From an uncultured Mucilaginibacter sp. (lineage in GTDB: Bacteria; Bacteroidota; Bacteroidia; Sphingobacteriales; Sphingobacteriaceae): DNA of 64,000 nucleotides. Below are positions 17,406 through 24,510 of the stretch, one piece after another. Under the pieces are notes generated by a model. That model searched no databases, had not been told where the DNA came from, and was given only the letters and a program-made list of their open reading frames with translations. The position numbers and the translations under genes are program-made. The DNA is taken from NCBI GenBank assembly GCA_913775265.1, contig CAJYJH010000008.1:17245-81244 (forward strand). The letters are read 5' to 3'. Each line of letters opens with the position of its first letter. Position 1 is the stretch's first letter.

Positions 17406-17512
17406 AAAACGAGTGCAATGATAAGAAAACGCCTGTTTTTGACCTACAGATAAATTTTTAAAAAAGAGTTTGCATTACAGGTTTAGATTTCTATTTTTGT
17501 CCCCACAAACAC

Positions 17513-17587
17513 GGTAGATGTAGCTCAGTTGGTTAGAGCACTAGATTGTGGTTCTAGGGGTCGTGGGTTCGAGCCCCATCATTTACC
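17513..17587 (+). tRNA. tRNA-His (anticodon GTG)
   Basis: The cloverleaf folds fully: G-1 at 17513 opposite C73 at 17587 (the histidine identity pair), acceptor GTAGATG (17514-17520) with CATTTAC (17580-17586, one G-T), D arm GCTC/GAGC, anticodon stem CTAGA/TCTAG with loop TTGTGGT and anticodon GTG at 17548-17550, and T arm GTGGG/CCCAT with loop TTCGAGC. The 3' CCA is not encoded (the genomic bases are CAA). Confidence 0.97.
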
Positions 17588-17596
17588 CAAAGTTTC

Positions 17597-17632
17597 AAAA
17601 AAGGCTGTTTTCAATAGAAGATGGCCTTTTTT
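17597..17632 (+). terminator. Terminator of tRNA-His
   Basis: A 9-bp stem (AAAAAAGGC / GCCTTTTTT) ending in a T-run, 10 bases after the tRNA 3' end. Confidence 0.7.
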
Positions 17633-17920
17633 AGTTTTGCATTATCTATGCGGCCCTACAATTTTAGCTTAGATATTTTCTGGATTATAAACTCAGGAGT
17701 TTAAGCAATGTTATAAGTATCGAAAAGCTTACTCAACTTATCTGCATAGATCAATACTGTATTTTAATTTAAATAGAATATACAAGATTATCTGTAGCTG
17801 CACCTATCTTAGAAACCTCAGACAACACTCCAGCTTGACCTTAAATAATTCCTACCTATAAATAACTTCAGTAGTTGTGGAGGCAGCTAACTTAATTCAA
17901 TATTTTGTAGCAAAAAAGTC
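17633..17920. other. Intergenic, nothing recognised
   Basis: This stretch between the tRNA terminator and the stop of the next minus-strand gene is AT-rich with no open frame of note, no clear hairpin and no promoter match. Confidence 0.5.
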
Positions 17921-18343
17921 TTAAAAAGATAACCCACAAACCGGCATTTGGGTCAGCCGGTATTTTTGCTGCAAGGCGTTGCAATAGTTTTGCGCCAGCG
18001 ATACTGTAGTGTTATGGGTTGAGGCATTGCTGCAGATCTCGAGATAACAATTGAGTACCGGGATGAGGTCTTCGTAAGTCCAGCGTCGGCTCGAATTGGT
18101 GTCGGCAGATAAAATGTAAAACTCGTGGGTACCGTTTTGCAGATAGCAAACAGCTGCTCCGTTTTGGTATAAACCTAAATCGTACTGGCCGGCTTCGGCT
18201 TCCAGGCGCACAGTGTAATTATGGTTTTGTGGCAAGCCGGTGAGCAGGTGCGTAAAACGGACATCATCTAACAACAACCGGAGCAATAATTGATGCGTGC
18301 GCGGATAATCGAGCGAAAGACGCAGAAAGTGATTTAAACGCAT
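17921..18343 (-). CDS. Hypothetical protein
   Basis: The frame is open from 18424, but the first 27 codons look unlike protein (basic, Tyr/His-rich). I place the start at the ATG 18341-18343 (MRLNHFLRLSLDYPRTHQ), giving 140 aa. The protein has a helical N-terminus, a beta-rich middle (YDLGLYQNGAAVCYLQNG, EFYILSADTNSSRRWTYEDL) and a helical C-terminus with two cysteines. No signal peptide or membrane span, and no family recognised. It is isolated, surrounded by non-coding DNA. Confidence 0.6.
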   Translation of the reverse strand: MRLNHFLRLSLDYPRTHQLLLRLLLDDVRFTHLLTGLPQNHNYTVRLEAEAGQYDLGLYQNGAAVCYLQNGTHEFYILSADTNSSRRWTYEDLIPVLNCYLEICSNASTHNTTVSLAQNYCNALQQKYRLTQMPVCGLSF

Positions 18344-18663
18344 AGCAGGGTTGTAAAATGTAGGCAGGGTATAAGGTTTCCGGATGTATAAACTTTTATG
18401 TCGGTATAGTTGACAACCGGGCAAACCGGTTTAAACGGCTGCGGGCGGGCTGATTTTTTACTTCTATGGCTTAGCGTATTTGCTGAATAGGATAATGTCA
18501 AGTTAAACGACAGAAATTGCATGAGGTTGTTGCTGAACATTTGTGACGCAACAAATTTACATAAGCCTGCCCTGCACTATGCCCGTAGTTTGCCGGTTAT
18601 TTAAAACTGCGTAAAACTACGCGGTTGCTGAACGCAGGATGAACCATGTGTTAGCAGTGACAC
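18344..18663. other. Intergenic between hypothetical gene and candidate small RNA
   Basis: No convincing gene. A 68-codon frame on the minus strand (18334-18540) runs through the start of the hypothetical gene, has poor composition and is not supported. Confidence 0.5.
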
Positions 18664-18780
18664 TAAAAAAGAAAACCTCCCGGCACTCGCTGTCGGGAGG
18701 TTTCAACCTAAACCTTATCACAATTTTTAAGCCCGTAGAGGGCTTAGTTTGAGCTGCACAAGGTATAAACTTTTTTAAAT
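18664..18780 (-). ncRNA. Candidate small RNA with promoter and terminator
   Basis: On the minus strand a TACTTTTG box (18786-18793) is followed by about 115 transcribed bases that end in a strong terminator. The terminator has a 10-bp stem (18673-18682 with 18694-18703), extendable inside the loop, then TTTTCTTTTTT. Upstream there is a second hairpin AAGCCC-TCTAC-GGGCTT, enclosed by a possible ACCTT/AAGGT pairing. No ATG-initiated ORF of useful length fits. The next gene downstream on this strand begins more than 300 bases later, so this does not look like a simple leader, although an attenuator is possible. I do not recognise the RNA family. Confidence 0.45.
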
Positions 18781-18785
18781 TTATG

Positions 18786-18793
18786 CAAAAGTA
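18786..18793 (-). promoter_or_regulatory. -7 promoter box of the candidate small RNA
   Basis: TACTTTTG on the minus strand matches TAnnTTTG exactly. The sequence about 19 bases upstream (TTTTAAG) is only a weak -33 element. Confidence 0.4.
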
Positions 18794-19309
18794 AAGCGTT
18801 TTACTTAAAATATTTTTGTTGTGCGCTTAAACTACAACCTACTCATCTTAAAGAGTAAATCATCTCGCGATTGCAATGCAATCACTTTTTATTGAAAAAT
18901 TTAGAAAGTTAATAGTGTTTATTTTTTATAAATCTATAATTATCAGTGAATTATAAATATTTTGACGCGTAAAGGTTTTGGGTGTAGATTAGGGAGGGTA
19001 AAGACCGCAATGTGTGCCGGCGAATCTCATGCACCCGCCGGACAACATTGCAGTTAAGTAAGGTTTAGGCGTAATTTAATTTTGATCAACTTTAACAACG
19101 ATGATATTGCCTGAGCGTTAATCAAAAGGAACGGTGCTAAAGTAGATAAGTCTATTGAAATAAAACCACGGGTTTTTACCTGGTTTTGTAAATGCGAAAA
19201 TGTACGTATCGGTTTATTTGGCGAATGAAGGCATTACATTGTTGCAGTGTTTACCGCTTTATAAAATTGAGGACAGCTCCGCTCGAATTCTGATTTTGTT
19301 TGAAAATAC
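18794..19309. other. Non-coding AT-rich stretch
   Basis: About 500 bases with no supportable ORF on either strand. It contains the inverted repeat listed at 19007-19051; otherwise I see nothing. Confidence 0.5.
19007..19051. repeat. Two-step inverted repeat (stem-loop)
   Basis: GCAATGT (19007-19013) pairs with ACATTGC (19045-19051), and inside it CCGGCG (19017-19022) pairs with CGCCGG (19036-19041), leaving a 13-base loop. There is no T-run on either side, so it is not a typical terminator. It is GC-rich inside an AT-rich non-coding stretch. Confidence 0.5.
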
Positions 19310-19342
19310 TTTCATGGGCATGGAGACATCATTCTATATTTG
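19310..19342 (+). promoter_or_regulatory. Promoter of the repeated island
   Basis: TTTC (19310-19313), 21 bases, then TATATTTG (19335-19342). The -7 box is an exact TAnnTTTG match and the -33 has one mismatch. It lies ~35 bases before the ATG of the first gene of the array, and is probably the main promoter for genes 19376-22392. Confidence 0.55.
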
Positions 19343-19375
19343 CCGCCAAATTTTTACCCTTAATTAATTAAATTT

Positions 19376-19759
19376 ATGCCTACTAATGACGAGTTGCCGG
19401 AAGCCGGCCGCAAAATTACCGTTACCGAAGCCGTAAGGTTAACTACCAACTGGAGAACATACCTGGCCGAGTCGGAGTGTGATTTCCAAACTAAAGCATT
19501 TTTGATTCCAATTGAGTCCATCAAGAATTTATTAACTGCTAATCCTGATGCTGAGGGCGTGAGAGCTTATCTGGGTTTGAATGATGCTGATGATGCTATG
19601 AGTAGCAAATTAGTATTAGTGCCCGTTGTTGATGGAGAGGATGTTATCTTCTTGCCTGGCAGTAATGGTGATCCGGATGAAGAGGATGATAGTAATGTTT
19701 ATGATCGAACCACTAATTGTCCGCCAAATTGTCCCTTACCAAACGAATTAAATTCGTAA
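19376..19759 (+). CDS. Small acidic protein A1, full-length copy (unknown family)
   Basis: A 127-aa protein without signal peptide or membrane span. The N-terminal half (ITVTEAVRLTTNWRTYLAE ... FLIPIESIKNLLTANPDAEG) looks helical; the C-terminal half (SKLVLVPVVDGEDVIFLPGS) is two beta strands followed by an acidic linker (GDPDEEDDSNVYD) and a Pro/Cys tail (CPPNCPLPNELNS). It is the only full-length copy; its last ~60 codons recur at 20514-20708 and 21458-21652 and, decayed, at 22460. The following gene is a multi-pass membrane protein preceded by a hairpin. Function unknown. Confidence 0.8.
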   Translation: MPTNDELPEAGRKITVTEAVRLTTNWRTYLAESECDFQTKAFLIPIESIKNLLTANPDAEGVRAYLGLNDADDAMSSKLVLVPVVDGEDVIFLPGSNGDPDEEDDSNVYDRTTNCPPNCPLPNELNS

Positions 19760-19785
19760 ACTCTATCTGCCAAAAACACATATTT

Positions 19786-19838
19786 GACTTATCTTTCGCA
19801 ATTGTTAATTCAAAACAAACAATTGCAAAAGGTAAGTC
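19786..19838 (+). promoter_or_regulatory. Long hairpin abutting the start codon of membrane gene B1
   Basis: The left arm 19786-19806 and right arm 19818-19838 pair over 21 positions (19 Watson-Crick, 1 G-T, 1 mismatch) around an 11-base loop. The right arm ends on the base just before the ATG at 19839, so in RNA the ribosome-binding region would be buried. No T-run follows, so it is not an ordinary terminator. A similar hairpin with a different inner stem precedes copy B2. Confidence 0.7.
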
Positions 19839-20504
19839 ATGTCTCACTACTATAACTTCATCATTGCTCCTGCGTCTACGTTGATTGCTTTGATAGTTGG
19901 ATTAAGTCAGTATCAGTTGCTGAATAGGGGGTATCGTACTCTAGTTTTTTTTCTGGGCCTTTCCGTTGTTGCGTCTATTGTTGGGAGATTGTTTGCTTTT
20001 TTATTTCATAATAGCGTTATTGTCAATAATATTTACACACTTTTTGAATTTCCGGTTTTAGCCAGTTTTTTCTATTATCGATTGTCCTCATCATTGAAGA
20101 TGAGAAGGATAATAATAATTATGATCATTGCTTTCTCTTTGATGTGCATTTCGTTAATGGTAATTAGTTATGGGACAAATAGATTTGATGATTACTCAAC
20201 CTCTACAGAATCATTGCTATTAATCTTCTTAAGTTTAGTATTGTCAAACAGTCAAAATCAGTCTTTAGCTGTTTTTAAAAGATGGGGAAATGAGCCAGTC
20301 AATTGGTTTAATACAGGAATTCTTCTCTATTTTTCAGGCTCCTTATTTGTATTTCTATTGATAAACAATTTCCTCTTTAACGAGTCGCTTTATTATATCG
20401 CGTGGAATGCTTATACTACTTTTTCAATCTGTATGAACGTTTTATTTACAATTGGTTTTTACAAAATAAAAAAAGAGCAAGAAGCTGTTGTTACTACCCA
20501 ATAA
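19839..20504 (+). CDS. Multi-pass membrane protein B1 (tandem paralogue 1)
   Basis: A 221-aa protein with about seven predicted membrane helices: ~8-26, 34-56, 62-80, 89-112, 122-138, 157-178 and 188-210. It ends with a basic tail (YKIKKEQEAVVTTQ). Signature segments shared with the two paralogues are IAPAS near the N-terminus, YTLFEFPVLA in helix 3, RFDDY, ESLLLI and EPVNWFNTGILLYFSGSLFV. There is no enzyme motif. A sensor, transporter-like or immunity-type membrane protein is possible; the histidine kinase downstream has no sensor domain of its own, which fits a sensing role (inference only). Family not recognised. Confidence 0.85.
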   Translation: MSHYYNFIIAPASTLIALIVGLSQYQLLNRGYRTLVFFLGLSVVASIVGRLFAFLFHNSVIVNNIYTLFEFPVLASFFYYRLSSSLKMRRIIIIMIIAFSLMCISLMVISYGTNRFDDYSTSTESLLLIFLSLVLSNSQNQSLAVFKRWGNEPVNWFNTGILLYFSGSLFVFLLINNFLFNESLYYIAWNAYTTFSICMNVLFTIGFYKIKKEQEAVVTTQ

Positions 20505-20513
20505 GTAATTACA

Positions 20514-20708
20514 TTTTACTCAAGATACAACGACGCTGACGATGCCATGAGTGGCAAGCTGGTGTTAGTGCCGGTTATTGATGGCGAGGATGTTATCTTT
20601 TTGCCTGGCAGCAACGGTGATCTGGATGAAGAGGATGATAGTAATGTTTATGACAGGGCTATGCCATGTCCACCATATTGTTCTTCACCAAACGAATTAA
20701 ATTCTTAA
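20514..20708 (+). pseudogene. 5'-truncated copy A2 of the small acidic protein
   Basis: The homology to A1 starts at the codons for AYLGLN and begins right after the stop of B1. The N-terminal ~65 residues are missing. From the internal ATG at 20547 a 53-aa frame (MSGKLVLVPVIDGEDVIFLP ... NELNS) stays open to the same stop position as in A1. In 42 compared codons, A1 and A2 differ by 13 synonymous and only 3 amino-acid changes, so this fragment may still be translated, perhaps coupled to the B1 stop 42 bases upstream. It is scored as a pseudogene because the normal start is absent. Confidence 0.6.
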
Positions 20709-20733
20709 ACTTAACACGGTATAAACCGTATTT

Positions 20734-20785
20734 GACCTATCTTTCGAGATTATATTTTCTAACATATAATCTCGAAAGATAAGTT
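20734..20785 (+). promoter_or_regulatory. Long hairpin abutting the start codon of membrane gene B2
   Basis: The left arm 20734-20755 and right arm 20764-20785 pair over 22 positions (20 Watson-Crick, 1 G-T, 1 mismatch) around an 8-base loop, ending on the base before the ATG at 20786. The outer stem (TATCTTTCG side) is shared with the B1 hairpin; the inner stem (AGATTATAT) differs from B1 (CAATTGTT), yet both are paired. Confidence 0.7.
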
Positions 20786-21448
20786 ATGTCCAACTACTAC
20801 AATTATATAATTGCTCCAGCATCTACATTGATTCCGCTAACAATCGGAGTCATGCGTTATAAATTCTTGAATACAGGCTGTCGTATTTTGATTGCATTTT
20901 TAAGCCTTTCAGTTATAGCTAGTGTTTTAGCACGATTATTTGCTTATCTCTTTCACAATAACATAATTATTAACAATCTATATACTCTATTTGAATTTCC
21001 GGTGCTTGCTGGCTTTTACCATTTTCATTTTTCGTCTTCAAAAATGAGGAAGGGAATTCTGGTAATGGTATTTTTCTTTATTCTCTTATGTGTTTATACA
21101 ATGATAATTTATTACGATGTAAACAGATTTGACGATTACCCAACTTCTGTAGAATCATTGTTTTTAATCTTTTTAGGTTTAGTATTTGTAAAAAGTCGCA
21201 ATAATTCCTTAAATGTATCAAATAGGTGGGATGAAGAGCCTGTTAATTGGTTTAATACGGGGATACTCTTGCAATTTTCAGGCTCTATATTCATCTTCTT
21301 ACTGATGAATTATTTTTTATATGACCAGTCACATTTTTATATTGCTTGGAATGCACTTGTTACCTTTTCAATTTGTATGAACGTCTTATTCTCAATTGGT
21401 TTTTACAAAATAAAAAAAGAGCAAGAAGCTGTTGTTGCCGCCCGATAA
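20786..21448 (+). CDS. Multi-pass membrane protein B2 (tandem paralogue 2)
   Basis: A 220-aa paralogue of B1 with the same helix layout, start (MSNYYNYIIAPASTLIPL), central YTLFEFPVLAGF, RFDDYPTSVESLFLIFL, EPVNWFNTGILL and C-terminal GFYKIKKEQEAVV. The two are clearly related along the full length, with the C-terminal tail nearly identical. The ATG directly follows the regulatory hairpin. Codon use is AT-rich, unlike the housekeeping genes nearby, in keeping with an acquired island. Function unknown. Confidence 0.85.
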   Translation: MSNYYNYIIAPASTLIPLTIGVMRYKFLNTGCRILIAFLSLSVIASVLARLFAYLFHNNIIINNLYTLFEFPVLAGFYHFHFSSSKMRKGILVMVFFFILLCVYTMIIYYDVNRFDDYPTSVESLFLIFLGLVFVKSRNNSLNVSNRWDEEPVNWFNTGILLQFSGSIFIFLLMNYFLYDQSHFYIAWNALVTFSICMNVLFSIGFYKIKKEQEAVVAAR

Positions 21449-21457
21449 GTTATCACA

Positions 21458-21652
21458 GTTTACTTAGGATTGAACAACGCTGATTATGCCATGAGTGGCA
21501 AGCTGGTGTTAGTGCCTGTTGTTGATGGTGAGGACGTTATCTTCTTACCTGGCAGTAACGGTGATCCGGACGAAGAGGATCATAGCAATGTTTTTGATCG
21601 GTCGACCTTATCTACCGCATGTTGTTCTCTACTAAATAAGTTAAAATCTTAA
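21458..21652 (+). pseudogene. 5'-truncated copy A3 of the small acidic protein
   Basis: Homology to A1 begins at the YLGLN codons just after the B2 stop, with the same junction as copy A2. From the ATG at 21491 a 53-aa frame is open (MSGKLVLVPVVDGEDVIFLP), exactly the length of A2 and of the matching part of A1. The last 16 residues (STLSTACCSLLNKLKS) have drifted, with the paired prolines lost. A TTG at 21470 could also start it. Confidence 0.55.
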
Positions 21653-21738
21653 TATAATCTTCAAGGCTAGAAGGAAATTGAATCCGATTGATTTACCTTT
21701 CGTAATTGTCAAGTCAATCAAAAGCTCTAGCATAAGTT

Positions 21739-22392
21739 ATGCCTCATATTTATTCTAATTACATTGCTCCTGCTTCGGTTCTCATTCCATTAGTAATTGG
21801 TTTGGGCGTTTATAAGAAAGTGAATACTATTCATCGCTTTTTGCTGGCTATGCTAGGTTTTTCGGCGTTGTCCACTATTTTAGCAAGGGTTTTTGCGTAC
21901 TTGTATCACAACAATTTAATTATTGTACAATCTTACACAGTAGGTGAGTTCTTGTTACTTGCGGGTTTTTATTACTGCCAATTTCAATCGTTACTTATGA
22001 GGCGCGTGATAATAGCAATGGCAATCTTATTTAGCATATTGACAATTTATCTCATCATTATTTTCATTGGTGTAATTCGTTTTGATGATTACGCTCCTTC
22101 GATAGAATCACTCCTAATTATTATCCTAAGTATCGCACTCTTCAATAAGAATAACGACACTGCAGCAAAAATATATGCTTGGCATCAGGATCCTGTAAAC
22201 TGGTTTAACGCAGGCATCCTCTTGTATTTTTCGGGCTCTTTATTTATTTTTCTGTTATCTAATTATATAGTAGATCCAAAAACTCTCATATATATAATTA
22301 TATGGAATGTACAAGCTACTTTTTTACTTTTACTGAGTTTATCTTTTTCGTTAGGCTTTTACAAATTAAGAAAGAGAATAACAGTGTTATAG
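21739..22392 (+). CDS. Multi-pass membrane protein B3 (tandem paralogue 3)
   Basis: A 217-aa paralogue of B1 and B2, the most divergent. It keeps YNYI-like SNYIAPASVLIPLVIGL, YTVGEFLLLAGFYY, RFDDYAPSIESLLIIIL and DPVNWFNAGILLYFSGSLFIFL, but the C-terminal tail is changed (GFYKLRKRITVL). The upstream region keeps ATAAGTTATG and a GA[T/C]TTA-type left arm, but the inner stem of the hairpin is lost and only ~6 outer pairs remain. Function unknown. Confidence 0.82.
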   Translation: MPHIYSNYIAPASVLIPLVIGLGVYKKVNTIHRFLLAMLGFSALSTILARVFAYLYHNNLIIVQSYTVGEFLLLAGFYYCQFQSLLMRRVIIAMAILFSILTIYLIIIFIGVIRFDDYAPSIESLLIIILSIALFNKNNDTAAKIYAWHQDPVNWFNAGILLYFSGSLFIFLLSNYIVDPKTLIYIIIWNVQATFLLLLSLSFSLGFYKLRKRITVL

Positions 22393-22459
22393 ATGCTTAA
22401 GGGCATATTAATTCGAGCATCTCATAGTAGGAGATAGATGCTTTAGCTAACAATAGGCC

Positions 22460-22530
22460 GAAGATGCTATGAGTGGCAAGTTGGTGTTAGTGTCTGTTAT
22501 TATTTTTTACCTGGCAATATTAAAAAGCTT
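22460..22530 (+). pseudogene. Decayed remnant A4 of the small acidic protein
   Basis: EDAMSGKLVLVSV is readable at 22460-22500. The segment coding DGEDV is then deleted, and TTTTTACCTGGCA (the FLPG codons) follows in a shifted frame. It marks the end of a fourth repeat unit whose membrane gene is absent. Confidence 0.65.
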
Positions 22531-22706
22531 TATTTCGCAGTATACCATACTTAGCAGAAAGTCAAAATTGTTTGGTTAAATAAACAGTCCCTGTAGAAAC
22601 TTAAGTTACTGCTTGCTTCGGTGTAAATTTATAAAGCCTAATTATAGATAATAGCTTATTTTGCAGCGTTAAACATGCTTTTTACCGCAGGTTTGCTCAA
22701 AATAAA
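22531..22706. other. Leader region of the histidine kinase gene
   Basis: AT-rich, no ORF. It should carry the kinase promoter if the kinase is not read through from the array; a clean TAnnTTTG box was not found. Confidence 0.4.
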
Positions 22707-23516
22707 ATGGATAACAACCTTATACTTTTACTGGCTTTAGGTACGGCTGGTATGCTCTTATTATTTTGCTCGGTTATACTGTTGCAAATCCGCAGCCAAA
22801 ACCGGATGCTCAAAATGCGTGAGCAGGCGCAGGAAGCTGCACTGCAGCACCAAAAAGATTTATTAACCGCGGCAGTAATCACCCAGGAAAATGAACGCCG
22901 CCGCATAGGGCAGGACTTGCACGACGATATTGGTGCGGCACTATCGGGTCTGCGCTTATCGCTCGAACTATATACACCTCCCGACAATGCCAACGAAGTT
23001 TACCAGGCTTTTAAAGGCCGCTGCCGCGAACAGATAGACAGCATTATCAAAGAGGTGCGTCACATTAGTCATCACCTGTCGCCGGCTTTGCTGAGTTTAT
23101 ACGGCCTCGAGGCTGCTTTAAACAAACAGCTGCAATATATTAATGACAGTTCGGGCTTGAGTGCCGTACTTAATAACGAAGTACCTGATGTGGTTAGCCA
23201 GCTTAATTTGGAAACTGCCACAGCCCTGTATCGTGTGTTAGAAGAGTTACTGAACAATACCATTAAACATGCTGCGGCAACCGAGATCGCTATCAACATA
23301 TCGGCGCCGCAAAACCAACTGCTCATTGCTTATCACGACAATGGCAAAGGTTTGCCGGCTGATAGTGCAGCTTTTATTAATGGTATTGGTATGCGTAACA
23401 TCGAGAGTCGCTTGTCGCTGATTGGTGCACAATACCAGTTAGGTGCGGCAGGTAAAAAGGGATTTGAAATTAATATGCAGTATCCACTTTCCAAAACCGA
23501 GCCGGCCCATGCCTGA
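22707..23516 (+). CDS. Sensor-less histidine kinase (HisKA_3 / NarL-partner type)
   Basis: A 269-aa kinase with one N-terminal membrane helix (ILLLALGTAGMLLLFCSVILL), a coiled linker, then the HisKA_3 dimerisation and phosphoacceptor segment ENERRRIGQDLHDDIGAALS (H in LHDD) and a HATPase_c domain (VLEELLNNTIKHA, YHDNGKGLP, GIGMRNIESRL). There is no periplasmic or cytosolic sensing domain, so the input must come from another protein. The stop overlaps the response regulator ATG by 8 bases. It directly follows the repeated membrane-protein array. Confidence 0.93.
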   Translation: MDNNLILLLALGTAGMLLLFCSVILLQIRSQNRMLKMREQAQEAALQHQKDLLTAAVITQENERRRIGQDLHDDIGAALSGLRLSLELYTPPDNANEVYQAFKGRCREQIDSIIKEVRHISHHLSPALLSLYGLEAALNKQLQYINDSSGLSAVLNNEVPDVVSQLNLETATALYRVLEELLNNTIKHAAATEIAINISAPQNQLLIAYHDNGKGLPADSAAFINGIGMRNIESRLSLIGAQYQLGAAGKKGFEINMQYPLSKTEPAHA

Positions 23517-24180
23517 TATACGCCTGGCCCTGGTTGATGACCAGCGGCTATTTAGTGAAACCCTGAAGCTTTTGCTGCAAACCGTGCCCGAGTTTGAGGT
23601 ATTATTTACCGGCGATAGTGCTGCCAGTTTTTTACAGCAGTTTGAAGCCGCCAACATTAAACCGCAGATAGCCCTGCTGGACATAGATATGCCCGGCATG
23701 AACGGGATTGAACTGAACCGTTTGCTGCAAAAGCAACACCCGGAACTTAAAGTAATTATGCTTTCGGTACACCTGGAAGAAGAGTTGATTACCCGGGTAA
23801 TTGATGACGGCGCTGCTGCTTACCTTACCAAAAACTGTAATAAAGAAGAACTGGTGAGTACTATTTTAGCAGTAAAAAAGGAAGGGTTTTATATTAACCA
23901 ATTAACGCTGCAGGCCCTCACGCGGGCTGCAAAGTCAAAGGGTAAATCAAAACCTGCTAAAACATCAGATACACTGCCTTCCGGCCTTACCCGTCGCGAA
24001 AAAGAGGTTTTGCTGCTTACCTGCGAAGAGTTAACTACGACCGAAATAGCCGACAAGCTGTTTTTGAGTGCACGCACGGTAGAAGGTCACCGCATGAATT
24101 TGCTGGCCAAAACTGGATGTAAAAACAACGCCGGCTTAGTCATTTTTGCCATCCGTCACCGGTTGTTCGAGGTAACCTGA
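23509..24180 (+). CDS. LuxR/NarL-family response regulator
   Basis: The ATG at 23509 (MPDIRLALVDDQ) gives 223 aa; the open frame upstream overlaps the kinase and is not used. The receiver domain has the acidic pocket (VDD), phosphoacceptor Asp in IALLDIDMPGMNG, Ser/Thr in MLSVH and Lys in YLTKNC. A linker leads to a LuxR helix-turn-helix (LTRREKEVLLLTCEELTTTE, IADKLFLSARTVEGHRMNLL). It should bind DNA after phosphorylation by the upstream kinase; likely targets include its own region (inference). Confidence 0.95.
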   Translation: MPDIRLALVDDQRLFSETLKLLLQTVPEFEVLFTGDSAASFLQQFEAANIKPQIALLDIDMPGMNGIELNRLLQKQHPELKVIMLSVHLEEELITRVIDDGAAAYLTKNCNKEELVSTILAVKKEGFYINQLTLQALTRAAKSKGKSKPAKTSDTLPSGLTRREKEVLLLTCEELTTTEIADKLFLSARTVEGHRMNLLAKTGCKNNAGLVIFAIRHRLFEVT

Positions 24181-24194
24181 TACAGCAAGATTTC

Positions 24195-24356
24195 TTAGTG
24201 TTCCGGCTGCCTGTTGGCATTGTCGCCTTTTTTCATGCCTGATGCCATGCCCGATTCGGTACCTTTCAAATTAAACACCTTTTTGCGGTTGCGTGCTTTG
24301 GTGTTATCATCGGCGGTAACTACCTTGCTGCTTTCGGTTTTCTTGGGTGGTTTCAT
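24195..24356 (-). CDS. Small basic hypothetical protein (53 aa)
   Basis: An ATG at 24354-24356 opens a 53-codon frame ending TAA at 24195: MKPPKKTESSKVVTADDN, then KARNRKKVFNLKGTESG and a Gly/Met/Lys tail. It is charged, without a hydrophobic segment and probably disordered. Codon use is normal for the window and the opposite-strand frame looks poor. It is convergent with the response regulator. Function unknown. Confidence 0.55.
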   Translation of the reverse strand: MKPPKKTESSKVVTADDNTKARNRKKVFNLKGTESGMASGMKKGDNANRQPEH

Positions 24357-24510
24357 AACGGCTGTTTTTTTAAAAGAATTATATTTATCAACATCCCCTT
24401 AAAATAACAACTCGCGCATGAGCAGCCTGTTTTAAATTTAAAATCTTATTCAGTCAGCCGGGCGCTAATGACGTGTAATTTATCACACCCAAAAAATATA
24501 TAAAATAATG

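Noticed and set aside
18334..18540. 68-codon minus-strand frame upstream of the hypothetical gene
   Set aside because: It overlaps the start of the hypothetical gene in another frame, and the composition is random-looking.
19786..20785. The two long hairpins considered as transcription terminators of the small acidic genes
   Set aside because: There is no T-run after the right arm; the stem ends directly at the next ATG in both cases.
19376..22530. Direct repeats considered as a CRISPR array or insertion sequence
   Set aside because: The repeat unit is ~950 bp, protein-coding and diverged; there are no short identical repeats with spacers, no terminal inverted repeats and no transposase.
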